Made by a program: the position numbers and the translations under genes. From the NCBI GenBank assembly GCA_018398575.1, contig JAGTXZ010000010.1, forward strand, positions 434,001 to 498,000: a DNA stretch of 64,000 nt, in the 5' to 3' direction. Below the pieces are notes generated by a model. It worked only from the letters and a program-made list of their open reading frames with translations, did not search any database and had not been told where the DNA came from. Below are positions 52,673-62,462 of this stretch, piece after piece. Numbering within the stretch: the stretch's first letter is position 1; every line of letters starts with the position of its first letter. Origin of the DNA: Ampelomyces quisqualis. Lineage: Eukaryota; Ascomycota; Dothideomycetes; Pleosporales; Phaeosphaeriaceae.

Positions 52673-53144
52673 CGTTGATTTTGTGGTGGTCGTGGAGTGT
52701 CGGCACAACTTGCATAGGGGACAGCAAGCTCTCTATATCCTCAACTCGCGGAGCGTGATATACCGAAAACATATTGCAATAACTGGGAATAACTACGTCC
52801 GGTGCAATAACGAAGATCCTCTTTCGTAAACCAGGGTAGTTCAGCATTTTGCCGGACGCTACGCGAGCGCGTATATGGGGTGTAATGCCAAGGTCGAATA
52901 TTAACAGCATGCGCAAAAGTCTCCGTCTAATGTCAAGCCTGAGTTTGTTCGATTTGGAAGAAGTCTTTTTGGATGCAGTGACAGTCTCCTGATGCGTTGC
53001 TAATCGTGTATACGAGAGCATGCTGGCTCTGGTGCAGATGAATGCTTCAGCGAAGGCGATAGCGAAAATGTCCAACTCAGAGTAAGCTGAACACATGCGC
53101 TAGAAGACGTCGGGTCTTTTATGTATGTTGAGGTTGATTTCGCG
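52673..53144. other. Promoter of the AA9 gene and 3' flank of CTU2
   Basis: A 472-base spacer; the long minus-strand frame 53096-52428 overlaps the AA9 gene in another phase and is a shadow. Confidence 0.5.
52731..52737 (-). promoter_or_regulatory. Candidate TATA box of the AA9 gene
   Basis: TATAGAG on the minus strand, about 60 bases upstream of the ATG, which leaves only a short leader. Confidence 0.35.
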
Positions 53145-54350
53145 TTACGTGGTCGCTCCTGATGTGCTAGGCTGAGGGATTGATCTTGTACATCCATAGC
53201 ACAACGTGGTGCTGGTCCCAGCAGGAACACCATCGACACCATGGTGCTGGTCCCCACCCCATCCATGAATACCGAAGTGCCCGCCGGGAACAGACATACC
53301 GCAAAGACTACAGCACGAGTCCGAGCTCGCACCTGGTGGTGTCTCGAGCTTGCCGGTAGTACGGACTACATTTGATACAATGCTTGGAAAATTTTCTTCG
53401 ACAGACTCGAAGTACTGTTTCATCAGATCATCGATGGTGGTATTCTTGGAGCTCATCGACGCTTGTGTTGCACCAGAGAAGGGTTCATACACAAGCGATG
53501 AGAGAGTCGGCTCCGCCAAGTCGACGTAGGAAACCAGCTCCTTCTTCAACACATCTCGCAAAGGATAATGAAAGTTTATGCCTAGAGGCGATGTGCCATC
53601 GGAAACCTGCCATGGAAGGGAGAATCCGCGGCCTTTGGCAGTTTCGGCTAGGGTCTTTTCGGCCAGTCTGGTAGTGCTGTCCCCCCAAACAATGCTTTCG
53701 CACGAATTTTGCTTTGCATGTTCGACGACAAGCCTGGTCCTCAGGGTTGATAGAACGTCGGCACGAGCTGTAGCTGAAGTGAGCGAAGCAACGATGGAAG
53801 CGAGCTGGGCTTCAGAGTTCGCCTTGGCCGGGTCCGAGGAAGTTGGCACGAGAGTACGAAGTGAGGCATCGTCTGGGAGTAAGCGGAACACATGGTGCAG
53901 TGGCAAAGACGTGTATTCGTGATCAGGATATTGCTCACGGACCTTTTCTAGTCGTTCGGCATGTGCTGAGCTCTGTGAGGCCTCGTCAATGGAGAGCACG
54001 CTTATTGCGAAGCCCGTGCGATTCGTCTTGCTTCTCTGGGTCTTCAAGTGCAGATCTAAGATGTGTAGGAGAGTGGTTGAGGAGACGCCATAAGAGAGGG
54101 GCAACAAGATCTTGCGCTGGTGGTCTTGAGACGCCGCAAAGTTCACGCGGAAGCTCTCCAACCGCTTGATAGCTTTTGTGTGCACATATCGCGCAAAGCA
54201 GGCTCTGTCTGAATTTTAGCTCGATGAAGCATGCACTGCAAGGCGAACCGACTGGCAGAGTGGCTTTGCGCGCACAACAATGGCCGCCAAATTGAGCTTG
54301 CACTTGTCGCACGGCTCGTCGGCGTCACGAGGCAGATATTTGCCGGGCAT
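53145..54350 (-). CDS. CTU2: Cytoplasmic tRNA 2-thiolation protein 2
   Basis: Exons 54350-54253 and 54204-53145, 385 residues. The 48-base intron ends at the second of two close AG sites, since only this gives PLCQACFARYVHTKAIKRLE. N-terminal zinc-type cysteines C14, C17, C32 and C35 (EPCDKCK, LCQAC) and the segment LLPLSYGVSSTTLLHILD, a degenerate PP-loop position, are typical of Ctu2/Ncs2. A second cysteine set near the C-terminus is SCCSLCGMSV and LCYGC. Ctu2 pairs with Ctu1 to thiolate U34 of tRNA-Lys, -Glu and -Gln, with sulfur delivered by Urm1. It shares a 344-base divergent promoter with the PTM1-like gene. Confidence 0.93.
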
Positions 54351-54694
54351 ACTGTCGTGTTGTATGATCCAAGTCGTGCAGCAGCGACCACGCCCAAGAA
54401 AAGTGCCCGACACGTGCCCGAGTGTGGTGTCGCGGCCATTTTCGGCTCGCTCGGCTGCGCCACGGGCTAGTGGACGGCGCTAAGGCCAGCTCCCGTCTGC
54501 CTGGTGAAAGTGACGCGCAACGGCGGACGCCAGACACCAACAAACCGCACTCGCACCGGACACAATGTTCCTCGGATGAAGTGGGAGAAAGGAGACACCA
54601 CGTGACCGACGCCATTCACCGGGAACCCCCTGTTTGAAGCTCCACAAAGCCCCGATTGTCTGCTCCGCCAGCTGGCCTCAAGCCTCGCCGAAGC
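54351..54694. promoter_or_regulatory. Compact divergent promoter CTU2 / PTM1-like
   Basis: Only 344 bases separate the two start codons, so both promoters must overlap. No TATA box is evident. A plus-strand frame crossing it (54634-55248) is out of phase with the downstream gene. Confidence 0.6.
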
Positions 54695-56511
54695 ATGAAG
54701 TCGTGGGCGCGGACAGTTGCGCTGCTGCTGTCTACCATAACAGCAGTCGCAGCGATCGATGTTACCTTGGTACAGTCCAAAGCACGCCTCGGAGCGTCCA
54801 AGAGCTGACTTCCCACCAGTCGCAAGATGACGGCCAAAAGTGCTCGGGCATGTACAGCAAGAAGTCGTGGGGCGGGAAGGTCGACCCTTTTATACTGGTC
54901 AAATTCGTCAAGAATGGCGAGAAGAACAAACAAGTCCAACCCCCGACAGTCGGCGTGGTTATCTGGGAATGGAAGGACTCGATGCTGCTCGGGAAGCCTT
55001 CGGATATACCGGCGAAGGAGGTTCGTGGAGCGCGGACCATTGTAGGGCGGCAGGAGCTGACCAGAGACACAGCGCCAGTACATCTGCAACGACGACACCA
55101 TCGACTCGAAGCTCTGCAATGCCACCCAACGCGGCGAGTGGATCCTGGCCGACGACGCCGCCGCCCTCTCGACGATGCACATCCGAACCGCCGCAGTGGA
55201 TCTGAACGACCCGAAACCGATAAACTACCCAGCAGGAGGCGGAGATAAGAAACTCGCACTCAAGACGGGCTACTACTGCGTGGCGACCGCACCATACACC
55301 GACGGCATCGAGTACGAGGCCATTGTGACGTTTCGCAATGCTTACGGCGAGCTGCAGGCGGCCCAGATCGCGAAGCTTCCCTTCTACGGTGCCATCACCA
55401 TTGTATACTTTGTCGTCCTAGCCTTCTGGGGCTTCCTGTACTTCCAAAACAGACACGACATACTTGCAGTCCAGAACTACATCACGGCCATCCTGGTCTT
55501 CCTGGTAGTAGAGATGCTCATGACCTGGGGCTTCTACGACTACCAGAACCGCCACGGAAACAACGTGGGCGCAAAGGTGTTCATGGTCGTGGTGGCCGTT
55601 CTGAACGCCTTCCGCAATTCCTTCTCCTTCTTCCTGCTCTTGATTGTTTGTATGGGCTATGGAGTCGTCAAGCCTTCGCTTGGCAAGACTATGACTATGG
55701 TTCGCTGGCTTGCTGTCGCGCACTTTGTGTTTGGTGTTGTATATGCTGTCGCATCGCTCACTGTGCGCCCGGACGATGCTGGACCACTCGTTCTGCTCGT
55801 CATCCTGCCCCTCTCGGCGACGCTCACTGCCTTCTACATCTGGACTCTGAACTCGCTGAACCTCACAATGAAGGACCTGATGGAGAGGAAGCAACACGTC
55901 AAAGCCACCATGTACAAAAGATTATGGTGGTGCATTTTGACAAGCATCATCGTCATCTTCGGCTTCTTCTTCATCAACAGCTTCACATTCGCAGGCGCCT
56001 CAACGCCCGACTTCGCGCCCACCCACTGGCAGACTAGGTGGTTTGTCCTTGACGGCTGGCTCAATCTGGTGTATCTGGCCGACGTCTGCTTTGTCGCATA
56101 CATGTGGCGCCCAACGGCGAACAACAGGAGGTTTGCCATGAGTGATGAGGTAAGCCATGAACACATGGACTAGCTCGATAAGTTGCTTACCATTCCTAGA
56201 TTGCCCAAGATGACGAGGGCTTTGAGATTACATCTCTGAGAGATTCGCTGGACGAGGAAGAAGGTTCTGACCACCCGCCTTCCTATGACCCTGCACCGAG
56301 GCATCAGAACGCCAATCGCGATGTCTCGCCATTACCGGCGCCGAAGCCACAGAAGCCCATCGTTCCTCCACGAGAGAGCCTCGACGGCGACACAATCTTC
56401 GCGGTTGGCGAGGACGACAAGTGGAGTGACGACGAGGATATGGAGCCGTCGAGCCCCAAGGGTGCAGACAGTGAGTATTCGATGTTGACGGCGGGCCGCA
56501 AGAATGACTAG
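54695..56511 (+). CDS. PTM1 / GOST-type seven-helix membrane protein (lung seven TM family)
   Basis: Four exons, 54695-54769, 54820-55020, 55073-56149 and 56200-56511; 554 residues, every junction in phase. A signal peptide (MKSWARTVALLLSTITAVAA) precedes a lumenal domain with CSGMYSKKSWGGKVDPFILV and the paired cysteines of RQYICND and SKLCNATQ. The seven helices span about 196-465, starting FYGAITIVYFVVLAFWGFLY and including RNSFSFFLLLIVCMGYGVVK and WWCILTSIIVIFGFFFIN. An acidic cytosolic tail with DNA-independent sorting-like acidic clusters (DSLDEEEG, DDKWSDDEDME) ends the chain. Family members (yeast Ptm1, animal GPR107/108) sit in Golgi and endosomal membranes and act in trafficking. 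Confidence 0.9.
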
Positions 56512-56780
56512 GTGCTGTCTTGACATTGCGGTCCTTGAACAGAACTGCAGCTCAGGCCATGAGCAGCCGTGTTTGTTCAAAACATATATGAGTGTGTTGT
56601 ATGATTGAGAAATAGTAGCCCCATGGCATTACGAATAAGCATTTGGTGGCACTAACCCCTGCTCTGCGATTGACAAGACTGGTGGCTGGCCTAAGTCCGC
56701 AAAGACCGAGGCATCTTGAACATTTCGTCACCGCTCCGTCGCCGCAGCATGTTTCATCCTGTACTCCATCCCACAACACC

Positions 56781-58124
56781 ATGAGCTCCCAAACACGGGT
56801 GGTGCCACTGCGAACGTCAAAGTATGTGTGCGATTTGTGTCTGATCAATATCTCGGCTTTGCGCAGCGCACGACCTGTCACCACCCGCGTTTTCGCGACG
56901 GCGACAGCACAAAACGACCATGATGCATCGCGGGCAAGGGCACAGTCTGTTCAACAGAAGCGCCCGACACAAACCTTCAGAGGCCCCAAAAGTATCAGTT
57001 CTAGCCGACATGGGCGTCCACGTTCTTACTCGACCGTAAATACCACCTTGCAAGCCGTCACGACCGGCGTCGCCCCGCTCTCACATCGTCGCCTCATATC
57101 GCTCTCCGGCCCGGACGCCGCCAAATTCCTCCACGGGCTCATCACAAATAATGTCGACTCGACCCGGTTATCGCCATTCTACTCCGCCTTCCTCGATGCA
57201 CGGGGACGAGTGTTATGGGATGTGTTCATCTGGGTGTGGCCAGAACTAGTCGTGAAAGAGAAACATTGGGCATGCTATATCGAAGTAGATGCGGGCGAAG
57301 TGGAATCGCTGAAGAAGCACTTGAAGCGACACAAACTACGGAGTAAACTCACCATCAAGGACGTACCGACCGAGGGTGCGGAGGGCATCCGCGTCTGGGC
57401 AGCCTGGGGCGGCGCACACGAGAGGGTCAAAGAGTGGTCAGGGATTGCTGGGCTGGAGGACCCCCGCGCGCCTAGGTTGTATCGATACCTGGCGAGTGCG
57501 GATCGTGAAACAATTGTTGACGGGCTACAACCGGCAGACGAGAAGTTCTACCACGTCGAGCGCTACATACACGGCGTGGCAGAAGGTCCTCACGAAATAA
57601 TACGAGAAACTGCGCTCCCAATGGAAGTCAATGTAGATCTCAGTGGCGGCATCGACTTCAAGAAGGGATGCTATGTCGGTCAAGAACTCACAATTCGCAC
57701 AAAACATACTGGTGTCGTACGCAAGCGGATACTACCTGTGCGCTTCCAGCCAGGCGGCACTATCAATGCAAGTCCCGATGTCAATCTATCTTTGCAACAA
57801 CAACCCACATCTGGTGCGGAAATCAAAGCACTCGACGAGGAGGGGTCAATGAAGAAAGGTCGAGCGACAGGTAAGATCATCGCGGCGATTGGTAACGTAG
57901 GGATCGCGACATGCAGACTTGAGAATATGACGCCAATGAGAGTCAGCGCAGAGGGCGGTACATACAAGCCGGGTATGCAATTCGGAGTTGAAGTGGATGG
58001 AAAAGTGGTTCACGTTCAGCCTGTGCTGCATGATTGGTTCGTGCGGCGCAAAGAAGTCCTTTGGAATCGCGAAGAGAGAAAAAAGGCTATACTGGTGGCG
58101 CAGGATAGCGATGAGCTAGACTAG
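56781..58124 (+). CDS. IBA57: Mitochondrial Fe-S cluster maturation factor IBA57 (CAF17/YgfZ)
   Basis: A 447-residue single-exon protein. The N-terminus is positively charged and Ser/Thr-rich (to about residue 90), fitting mitochondrial import. The folate-binding aminomethyltransferase-like fold follows. LSHRRLISLSGPDAAKFLHG starts the fold. The YgfZ signature KGCYVGQE is at 295-302 with Cys297, after DLSGGIDFK and before RTKHTGVVRKRILPV. IBA57 works with Isa1/Isa2 to make [4Fe-4S] clusters for aconitase and lipoate synthase. The frame is open 138 bases upstream but without an ATG, so 56781 is the start. Confidence 0.94.
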   Translation: MSSQTRVVPLRTSKYVCDLCLINISALRSARPVTTRVFATATAQNDHDASRARAQSVQQKRPTQTFRGPKSISSSRHGRPRSYSTVNTTLQAVTTGVAPLSHRRLISLSGPDAAKFLHGLITNNVDSTRLSPFYSAFLDARGRVLWDVFIWVWPELVVKEKHWACYIEVDAGEVESLKKHLKRHKLRSKLTIKDVPTEGAEGIRVWAAWGGAHERVKEWSGIAGLEDPRAPRLYRYLASADRETIVDGLQPADEKFYHVERYIHGVAEGPHEIIRETALPMEVNVDLSGGIDFKKGCYVGQELTIRTKHTGVVRKRILPVRFQPGGTINASPDVNLSLQQQPTSGAEIKALDEEGSMKKGRATGKIIAAIGNVGIATCRLENMTPMRVSAEGGTYKPGMQFGVEVDGKVVHVQPVLHDWFVRRKEVLWNREERKKAILVAQDSDELD

Positions 58125-58393
58125 AACGATTCGAATAATATCGTCGAGGTCTGATTCTGGTAACATTGTATAAATGGACGCCTTATTCTTCCAATTGCTG
58201 CCGGGCGGGGCTGTGCTAGCTGTGGCTGAGCACGACGTCACTAGATCCAACCTTCACAACGACAAGACTTGATGTCTTGGACACCGATAACAAAAAGACC
58301 TTTGCTTCACGTCCCAAAAACCTTCTGTTGCCACGCCTGTGCACTCCCACTGAAAGTTGTGGAGTTTTCTAGCGATCCCTCACTCAAATCAAC

Positions 58394-59563
58394 ATGGCTG
58401 TGTTGGTCCCCACCAAGTCACCGGATCACGGCTTCTCCATATCCAAAATCATCTCCCGATTCCGTTCAAAGAGGGGGTCCACTTCCAAACGCCAACAAAA
58501 TGCACCTGGGAAATCTCAAGTTGTGTATCAGGACACACGACCACCACTCATCCCCTCCCCGTTGCCCTTAGTCCTTCCAGAGCATCAATACTCTCTCCCA
58601 TCCCTCGGCTGGACAACAATAACCTTCCCCCAACCGTCCCAACCCCCATCTTACTCCTATCCACCATGTCCGCACCCCCTTCAAACAGCCTACGAGGGTT
58701 TATTCGAAGCAAGTCAATCCTTCTTCGCGCTCCCCTCCACCGAAAAGAACAAATGGAAACACAAACTCGGTTCCGAAGAAGGCTGGTCCAGCATCCCTGG
58801 CGAAAAAGAATTCATCACACTGCGCACGCTCGAATACTGTCCAGAAATTCTCCGCGCCCCCGCCAAAACATACTGGGACCTCATGGGCGCATACCTGGAA
58901 GATTCTCTCAGACGCATTGCTTCAAGCCTAGCTATTCCACCTCAGGAGTTGCAGCGCTTCGTCGGGCCTTGCGCGACTTTCCCAGCTACTGATTTCGACA
59001 AAACGGCTACGATGCTGAGGCTCTTTCGGTACGAGAGTTGGGAACCTAAAATTGTCGCTGAACCGCATGCGGACCTGGGACTACTCAGCGTCGTGGTGGG
59101 CAACGTGCCTGGCCTGGAAGTCTGGGACGGAAACGGCTGGTTCGATGTCGAGAGGGAAGTTGAGCGCGCGGGACGACGGGGCGCGGGTTTACTTGTCGGT
59201 AGGCAGTTGGAGAGACTGAGTAATGCAAGGTATGCCGCGGGGGGCCATCAGGTTGTGAGCTACGGTGATCCAAATCCTCTGTCTACAAGCCTACCATCAT
59301 CGCATGGCGAGAAGCAGCACGATAAGAGGTATCGATTCAGTATCGTGTTCGTGCTAAGGGCGCATGAACCTGTCATCATCGATTCTGACAAATTGGAGAC
59401 GGTCATCACGGGGAAGTGGGGGGAGGAGATGAAGGGCGTCACAGCGGGTAAATTCTATGAGACGATTCGGGGACAGCATTTCAACATCAACATCGGAATA
59501 AGGGAGCGAGAGCTACAAAGGAGGAACATCGCAGCGAAGAAGAAGGAGGGAAAGACAACGTGA
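58394..59563 (+). CDS. 2-oxoglutarate/Fe(II)-dependent oxygenase, isopenicillin-N-synthase-like fold
   Basis: A 389-residue single-exon protein. The iron-binding facial triad is visible: His225 and Asp227 in AEPHADLGLLSVVVGN, and His285 in AAGGHQVVSYG. The 2-oxoglutarate-binding Arg314-x-Ser316 is in RYRFSIVFVLRAHEP. The N-terminal half carries the DIOX_N-like pattern (ASQSFFALPSTEKNKWK). VPGLEVWDGNGWFDV matches the strand between the first and second ligand. Such enzymes hydroxylate, desaturate or cyclise small molecules. No partner genes nearby suggest the substrate. The ATG at 58394 (AACATGG) is the first in frame. Confidence 0.88.
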   Translation: MAVLVPTKSPDHGFSISKIISRFRSKRGSTSKRQQNAPGKSQVVYQDTRPPLIPSPLPLVLPEHQYSLPSLGWTTITFPQPSQPPSYSYPPCPHPLQTAYEGLFEASQSFFALPSTEKNKWKHKLGSEEGWSSIPGEKEFITLRTLEYCPEILRAPAKTYWDLMGAYLEDSLRRIASSLAIPPQELQRFVGPCATFPATDFDKTATMLRLFRYESWEPKIVAEPHADLGLLSVVVGNVPGLEVWDGNGWFDVEREVERAGRRGAGLLVGRQLERLSNARYAAGGHQVVSYGDPNPLSTSLPSSHGEKQHDKRYRFSIVFVLRAHEPVIIDSDKLETVITGKWGEEMKGVTAGKFYETIRGQHFNINIGIRERELQRRNIAAKKKEGKTT

Positions 59564-59760
59564 TAAACGTTTAACATCACTATTCTTCTGGTTGTAGTTG
59601 TTGTGTTGTTGCCCCTTCCTCCTTGCTCGAAACAATCGCGCGTTCCTTCCCTATCTCGAAGTTTTGGCTACAACATGCTCTTTCCTTACTCCTTCTCCCC
59701 CTTCCCGTTTTCTTATACTAACTATGTATCCGAATATTCTCGTGCTTTTCATCAATCACA
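59564..59760. other. Spacer between oxygenase gene and tRNA
   Basis: Pyrimidine-rich 3' flank. No gene seen. Confidence 0.5.
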
Positions 59761-59861
59761 TCCGAATTAGTACAGTGGCTAGTATATTCCGCTCTCAATC
59801 AGAGCTTCTCACATGAGCTGTGGGACCCGGAAAGACAGGAGTTCGATTCTCCTATTCGGAG
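59761..59861 (+). tRNA. tRNA-Glu (anticodon CTC) with a 29-base intron
   Basis: A full cloverleaf can be drawn. The acceptor stem is TCCGAAT / ATTCGGA (seven pairs). The D arm is GTAC-AGTGGCTA-GTAT. The anticodon stem TTCCG (59787-59791) pairs with CGGAA (59828-59832). The T arm is AGGAG-TTCGATT-CTCCT, with discriminator G. The anticodon CTC is at 59794-59796. The intron (about 59798-59826) starts one base 3' of the anticodon, the canonical position, and contains GAG able to pair with the anticodon. The internal A and B boxes are intact. The 3' CCA is not encoded, as usual in eukaryotes. Confidence 0.93.
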
Positions 59862-59866
59862 ATATC

Positions 59867-59872
59867 TTTTTT
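59867..59872 (+). terminator. RNA polymerase III terminator
   Basis: A run of six T residues starting six bases after the tRNA 3' end. Confidence 0.85.
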
Positions 59873-60564
59873 GAACGTAGTTTCCAGGCTTTTTTGTTTT
59901 GTGATATAGTTACTCATTGTCAGCTCTTGATCAGATGGAAGGATATGAGCAAACGCGGTGTTTATGAATTGTTTGTATGCCTGTATTTGCTTTTTATCTT
60001 TGCGGTTTGACATTGTCATACGACTCATCTCCTCTGGGATGCGGGACAAGCGTTTCTCATTTTTTCATATAAATTGTCTGCTACATGGCACGACAACTTC
60101 GGCGGATTACGTCCACTAGGCCAGTGAAGCCTTATGTCTAGCGTTCATCTTCAACTATGCTATATCACCCATATCGCTGTATATGTACAGAATTTCACTC
60201 AGACAACTACAAAGTCACTTCTGACCAGACGTCCGCCTGCTAGTGCGGGTGCCCTGGTACTTCTTTCACAGAATATAACGGGCATGTGCCTCGTGCGAGT
60301 CACTTGGGCGATTTACGCGCTCAACATCGTGGAGTCAGACCTCGATGCAGCCTTTCGTCGCGAGCCAATTCACTCGTCTCGTACCCGCCGATGGCTCCTG
60401 TACCGCGACACGTCCACGTCTACTCCTCTCCCTCTTTATATTACATATCGCCCTCGCTACTATCTCCTCAAAAGCAACCACTGATTCGTAAGTTCAGCTA
60501 CCAGGTTTCAACCATGGAGTACTTTCTAATTATCTTTCTCCTCGCTTTCATCAAGATCGCCATT
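59873..60564. other. Intergenic, AT-rich
   Basis: No supported gene; a hydrophobic 30-codon frame from 60514 (MEYFLIIFLLAFIKIAIAIA) runs into the inverted repeat and ends at 60606. It may be a remnant. Confidence 0.4.
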
Positions 60565-60602
60565 GCTATAGCCTGGGGTCCAAACGTACGGCAAAAGCGT
60601 GC
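60565..60602 (+). repeat. Dispersed block, inverted third copy
   Basis: 38 bases match the reverse complement of about 61681-61718 with two differences in 37, and more weakly 7.49-7.53 kb. With the 61.7-kb copy it brackets the frame at 60621-61313. Confidence 0.85.
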
Positions 60603-60620
60603 TTGACCTTCGATTCCTCC

Positions 60621-61313
60621 ATGGGCAAGGATGCAGCTCATGTTATCCTCGATACCGTGGGTTATGACAAAGGGTTCTTTTGGCGCCAACCCCGTACTCT
60701 CGTCGCGGGTACCCGGGCTCGGTCTAGCTTCACTCTCGTGGGCCCTACCCTCCTGTTCTCTTCATCCCGATACATTGACCCAAAGAACCGTCTTAAGGAA
60801 GCTATTCACGAATGGGGACCCCAGCGCTGCTACATTACAACCGTGGATAGCCAGAAGTTTGCCTCTTTCGACCAATACCCGCAGGTACAGCGCGCGCTCG
60901 ACATTGAGACCAGCAACATTGCTACTGTTCAAAACTATCAGCGTGTACCATTTGGAGCCACTTCCATGAATGAGGATTACTCCGACAATAAAGAGGCTCA
61001 AGCCTTCCAACAAGCCATGCATACACGCGTGCAGCAAACCCGCGCAGCAAGCAAAGTCAAACCAGTCAAGCCCCTAAAGTTGGCTACCACGAAGCAGGCG
61101 GACCTCCTTAAGCCGTTGAAGCCTGCTGAAATTATCGCCAGAAGCTCAACTAACCTTCAAAAATTTACTGGAAAGCTGAATGCTGACCCTGTTACAGTTG
61201 GTCTAACTACTCCATCCGCCCTCAAGGACCTGGTCAACGACCCCAACCCAGAAGAGAATAACAAGTTCCTGATGTCGGGCGGACTAGGTACTGGCACTGG
61301 AACTGATGAATAG
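60621..61313 (+). CDS. Orphan protein of unknown function
   Basis: 230 codons from the ATG at 60621; the frame is open further upstream (from 60492). Contains protein-like segments (RQPRTLVAGTRARSSFTLVG, HEWGPQRCYITTVDSQKF, YPQVQRALDIETSNIATVQN) and a basic Pro/Lys part (KPVKPLKLATTKQADLLKPL). The C-terminus GLGTGTGTDE falls in a 42-bp tandem duplication, the second copy of which lies after the stop. No family recognised. Being bracketed by inverted repeat copies, it may be cargo or a remnant of a mobile unit. Confidence 0.45.
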   Translation: MGKDAAHVILDTVGYDKGFFWRQPRTLVAGTRARSSFTLVGPTLLFSSSRYIDPKNRLKEAIHEWGPQRCYITTVDSQKFASFDQYPQVQRALDIETSNIATVQNYQRVPFGATSMNEDYSDNKEAQAFQQAMHTRVQQTRAASKVKPVKPLKLATTKQADLLKPLKPAEIIARSSTNLQKFTGKLNADPVTVGLTTPSALKDLVNDPNPEENNKFLMSGGLGTGTGTDE

Positions 61314-61364
61314 CCTGTCGACGGACTGGGTACCAACACTGAAACTAATGAATAGCCTGTCAGC
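61281..61364. repeat. 42-bp tandem duplication differing by transitions
   Basis: Copies 61281-61322 and 61323-61364 align end to end. Most differences are G-to-A or C/T, as RIP makes in tandem duplicates. Confidence 0.85.
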
Positions 61365-61564
61365 GACACGCCTTGGAACAACGATGTCGCGTCTGGGAGC
61401 CAGGATGAAAGCCAGGCTCAGAATACATGGAACCAGACCCCAGGCGAATGGGACTTTGCCAATTACCAATGGTAATCTGGATTATAGCGAGAAGGATCAC
61501 GATTGAATTATAACGCTAGCTTATACTTTCGCGGACGAAAAACAAAATTTGAGGGTCAGGCAGA

Positions 61565-61720
61565 TGCTACAGAACAGATCGTATATAAAGTTTCCATGAA
61601 GGATCTCCCATTTGGGCTTTAGTGCCTTGGCAGTGCCTGCTTTTACTGTAGATAGCTCAACTCAATACAATCACAATGTACACGCTTTTGCCGTACGTTT
61701 GGGCCCCAGGCCATAGCAGC
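61565..61720 (-). repeat. Dispersed duplication block, right copy
   Basis: Direct copy of 7355-7532, 54 kb away. It keeps the LLWP...GKSV...YIVIVLS coding remnant on the minus strand. Relative to the left copy it lacks about 23 bases and has a small TAAAA insertion. It ends immediately before the ATG at 61722. Confidence 0.85.
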
Positions 61721-61721
61721 C

Positions 61722-62156
61722 ATGACGGCGGCTTTGGAGCACAGCGCTCCCTCCGATTTCGTAATCGAAGATGCACATGCTGAGCATGCTCAAAAATATT
61801 CCGCCTCTGTGGAGTCTTCCGAGACGACCGCATCGAAACGCCTGAAGAAGGTGAAACCGTCCGCATACCTCGACCACGAGAGGATCCCGAACCTTGTCCT
61901 TCTCGAGATCATCTGTCAGGTTAGTCCGAAGACATTCGGTGCCTTTGCGCAGATCCTTCGGCACGTTGCCCTCCAGAACGAGAAGGTACTGGCCTGGTTT
62001 AGGTGGCCCGTCGTGCTCGACCTATTCAGGGATACCATGATGGCAGTAGGCCTCTCCCACGGTATCCCGACCGCCGTACCCGAGCCATCCCCCGAGATTG
62101 TCGTCTACACCGCGGACACGACAGAGGCCAGAGGACGAATATTCGTACATCCATGA
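61722..62156 (+). CDS. Orphan protein of unknown function
   Basis: 144 codons from ATG: a charged N-terminus (ASKRLKKVKP), then HERIPNLVLLEIICQVSPKT and LAWFRWPVVLDLFRDTMMAV. The helical middle is protein-like. The ATG sits two bases after the end of the dispersed block. It may continue by splicing into the degenerate segment that follows. No family recognised. Confidence 0.4.
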   Translation: MTAALEHSAPSDFVIEDAHAEHAQKYSASVESSETTASKRLKKVKPSAYLDHERIPNLVLLEIICQVSPKTFGAFAQILRHVALQNEKVLAWFRWPVVLDLFRDTMMAVGLSHGIPTAVPEPSPEIVVYTADTTEARGRIFVHP

Positions 62157-62168
62157 ACAGTCCCCTGA

Positions 62169-62462
62169 GCACTGGCCGCGTGGGATTACGAGAATGTGAG
62201 CATTACCCAAGAATCCGTCAAAGGTTACGAACTGGAGAAAGGAGACAACGTGTTCACGAACTATAGACCTACCTATGCGCGGGCTTGTTTGTGTTTTGGT
62301 ATTTTAGGAGGCCAAGATGGACGATCTTGGACCTCGAATAGGACCAGAGCGTTGGAAAAGACAATATCCGCCTACAAGAGGCCATTAAATCTTCAAGTCA
62401 GATCGAGACTAGCATACTGTACAAATGCATCGACGACATATGCACGGGATTCGCCAAGATAG
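62169..62462 (+). pseudogene. Diverged copy of the exon at 63.2 kb
   Basis: The frame contains SITQESVKGYELEKGDNVFT and NYRPT, which matches SITEENVKGYELEKGADVFI and DYRPT in the frame at 63009-63467. After NYRPT the two diverge completely. No start codon of its own. It looks like a duplicated, truncated gene piece. Confidence 0.5.

Noticed and set aside
52428..53096. 222-codon minus-strand frame upstream of the AA9 gene
   Set aside because: Overlaps the AA9 coding sequence in another phase, with composition of a shadow frame.
54634..55248. 204-codon plus-strand frame over the start of the PTM1-like gene
   Set aside because: Out of phase with the signal peptide and lumenal cysteines that the spliced model recovers.
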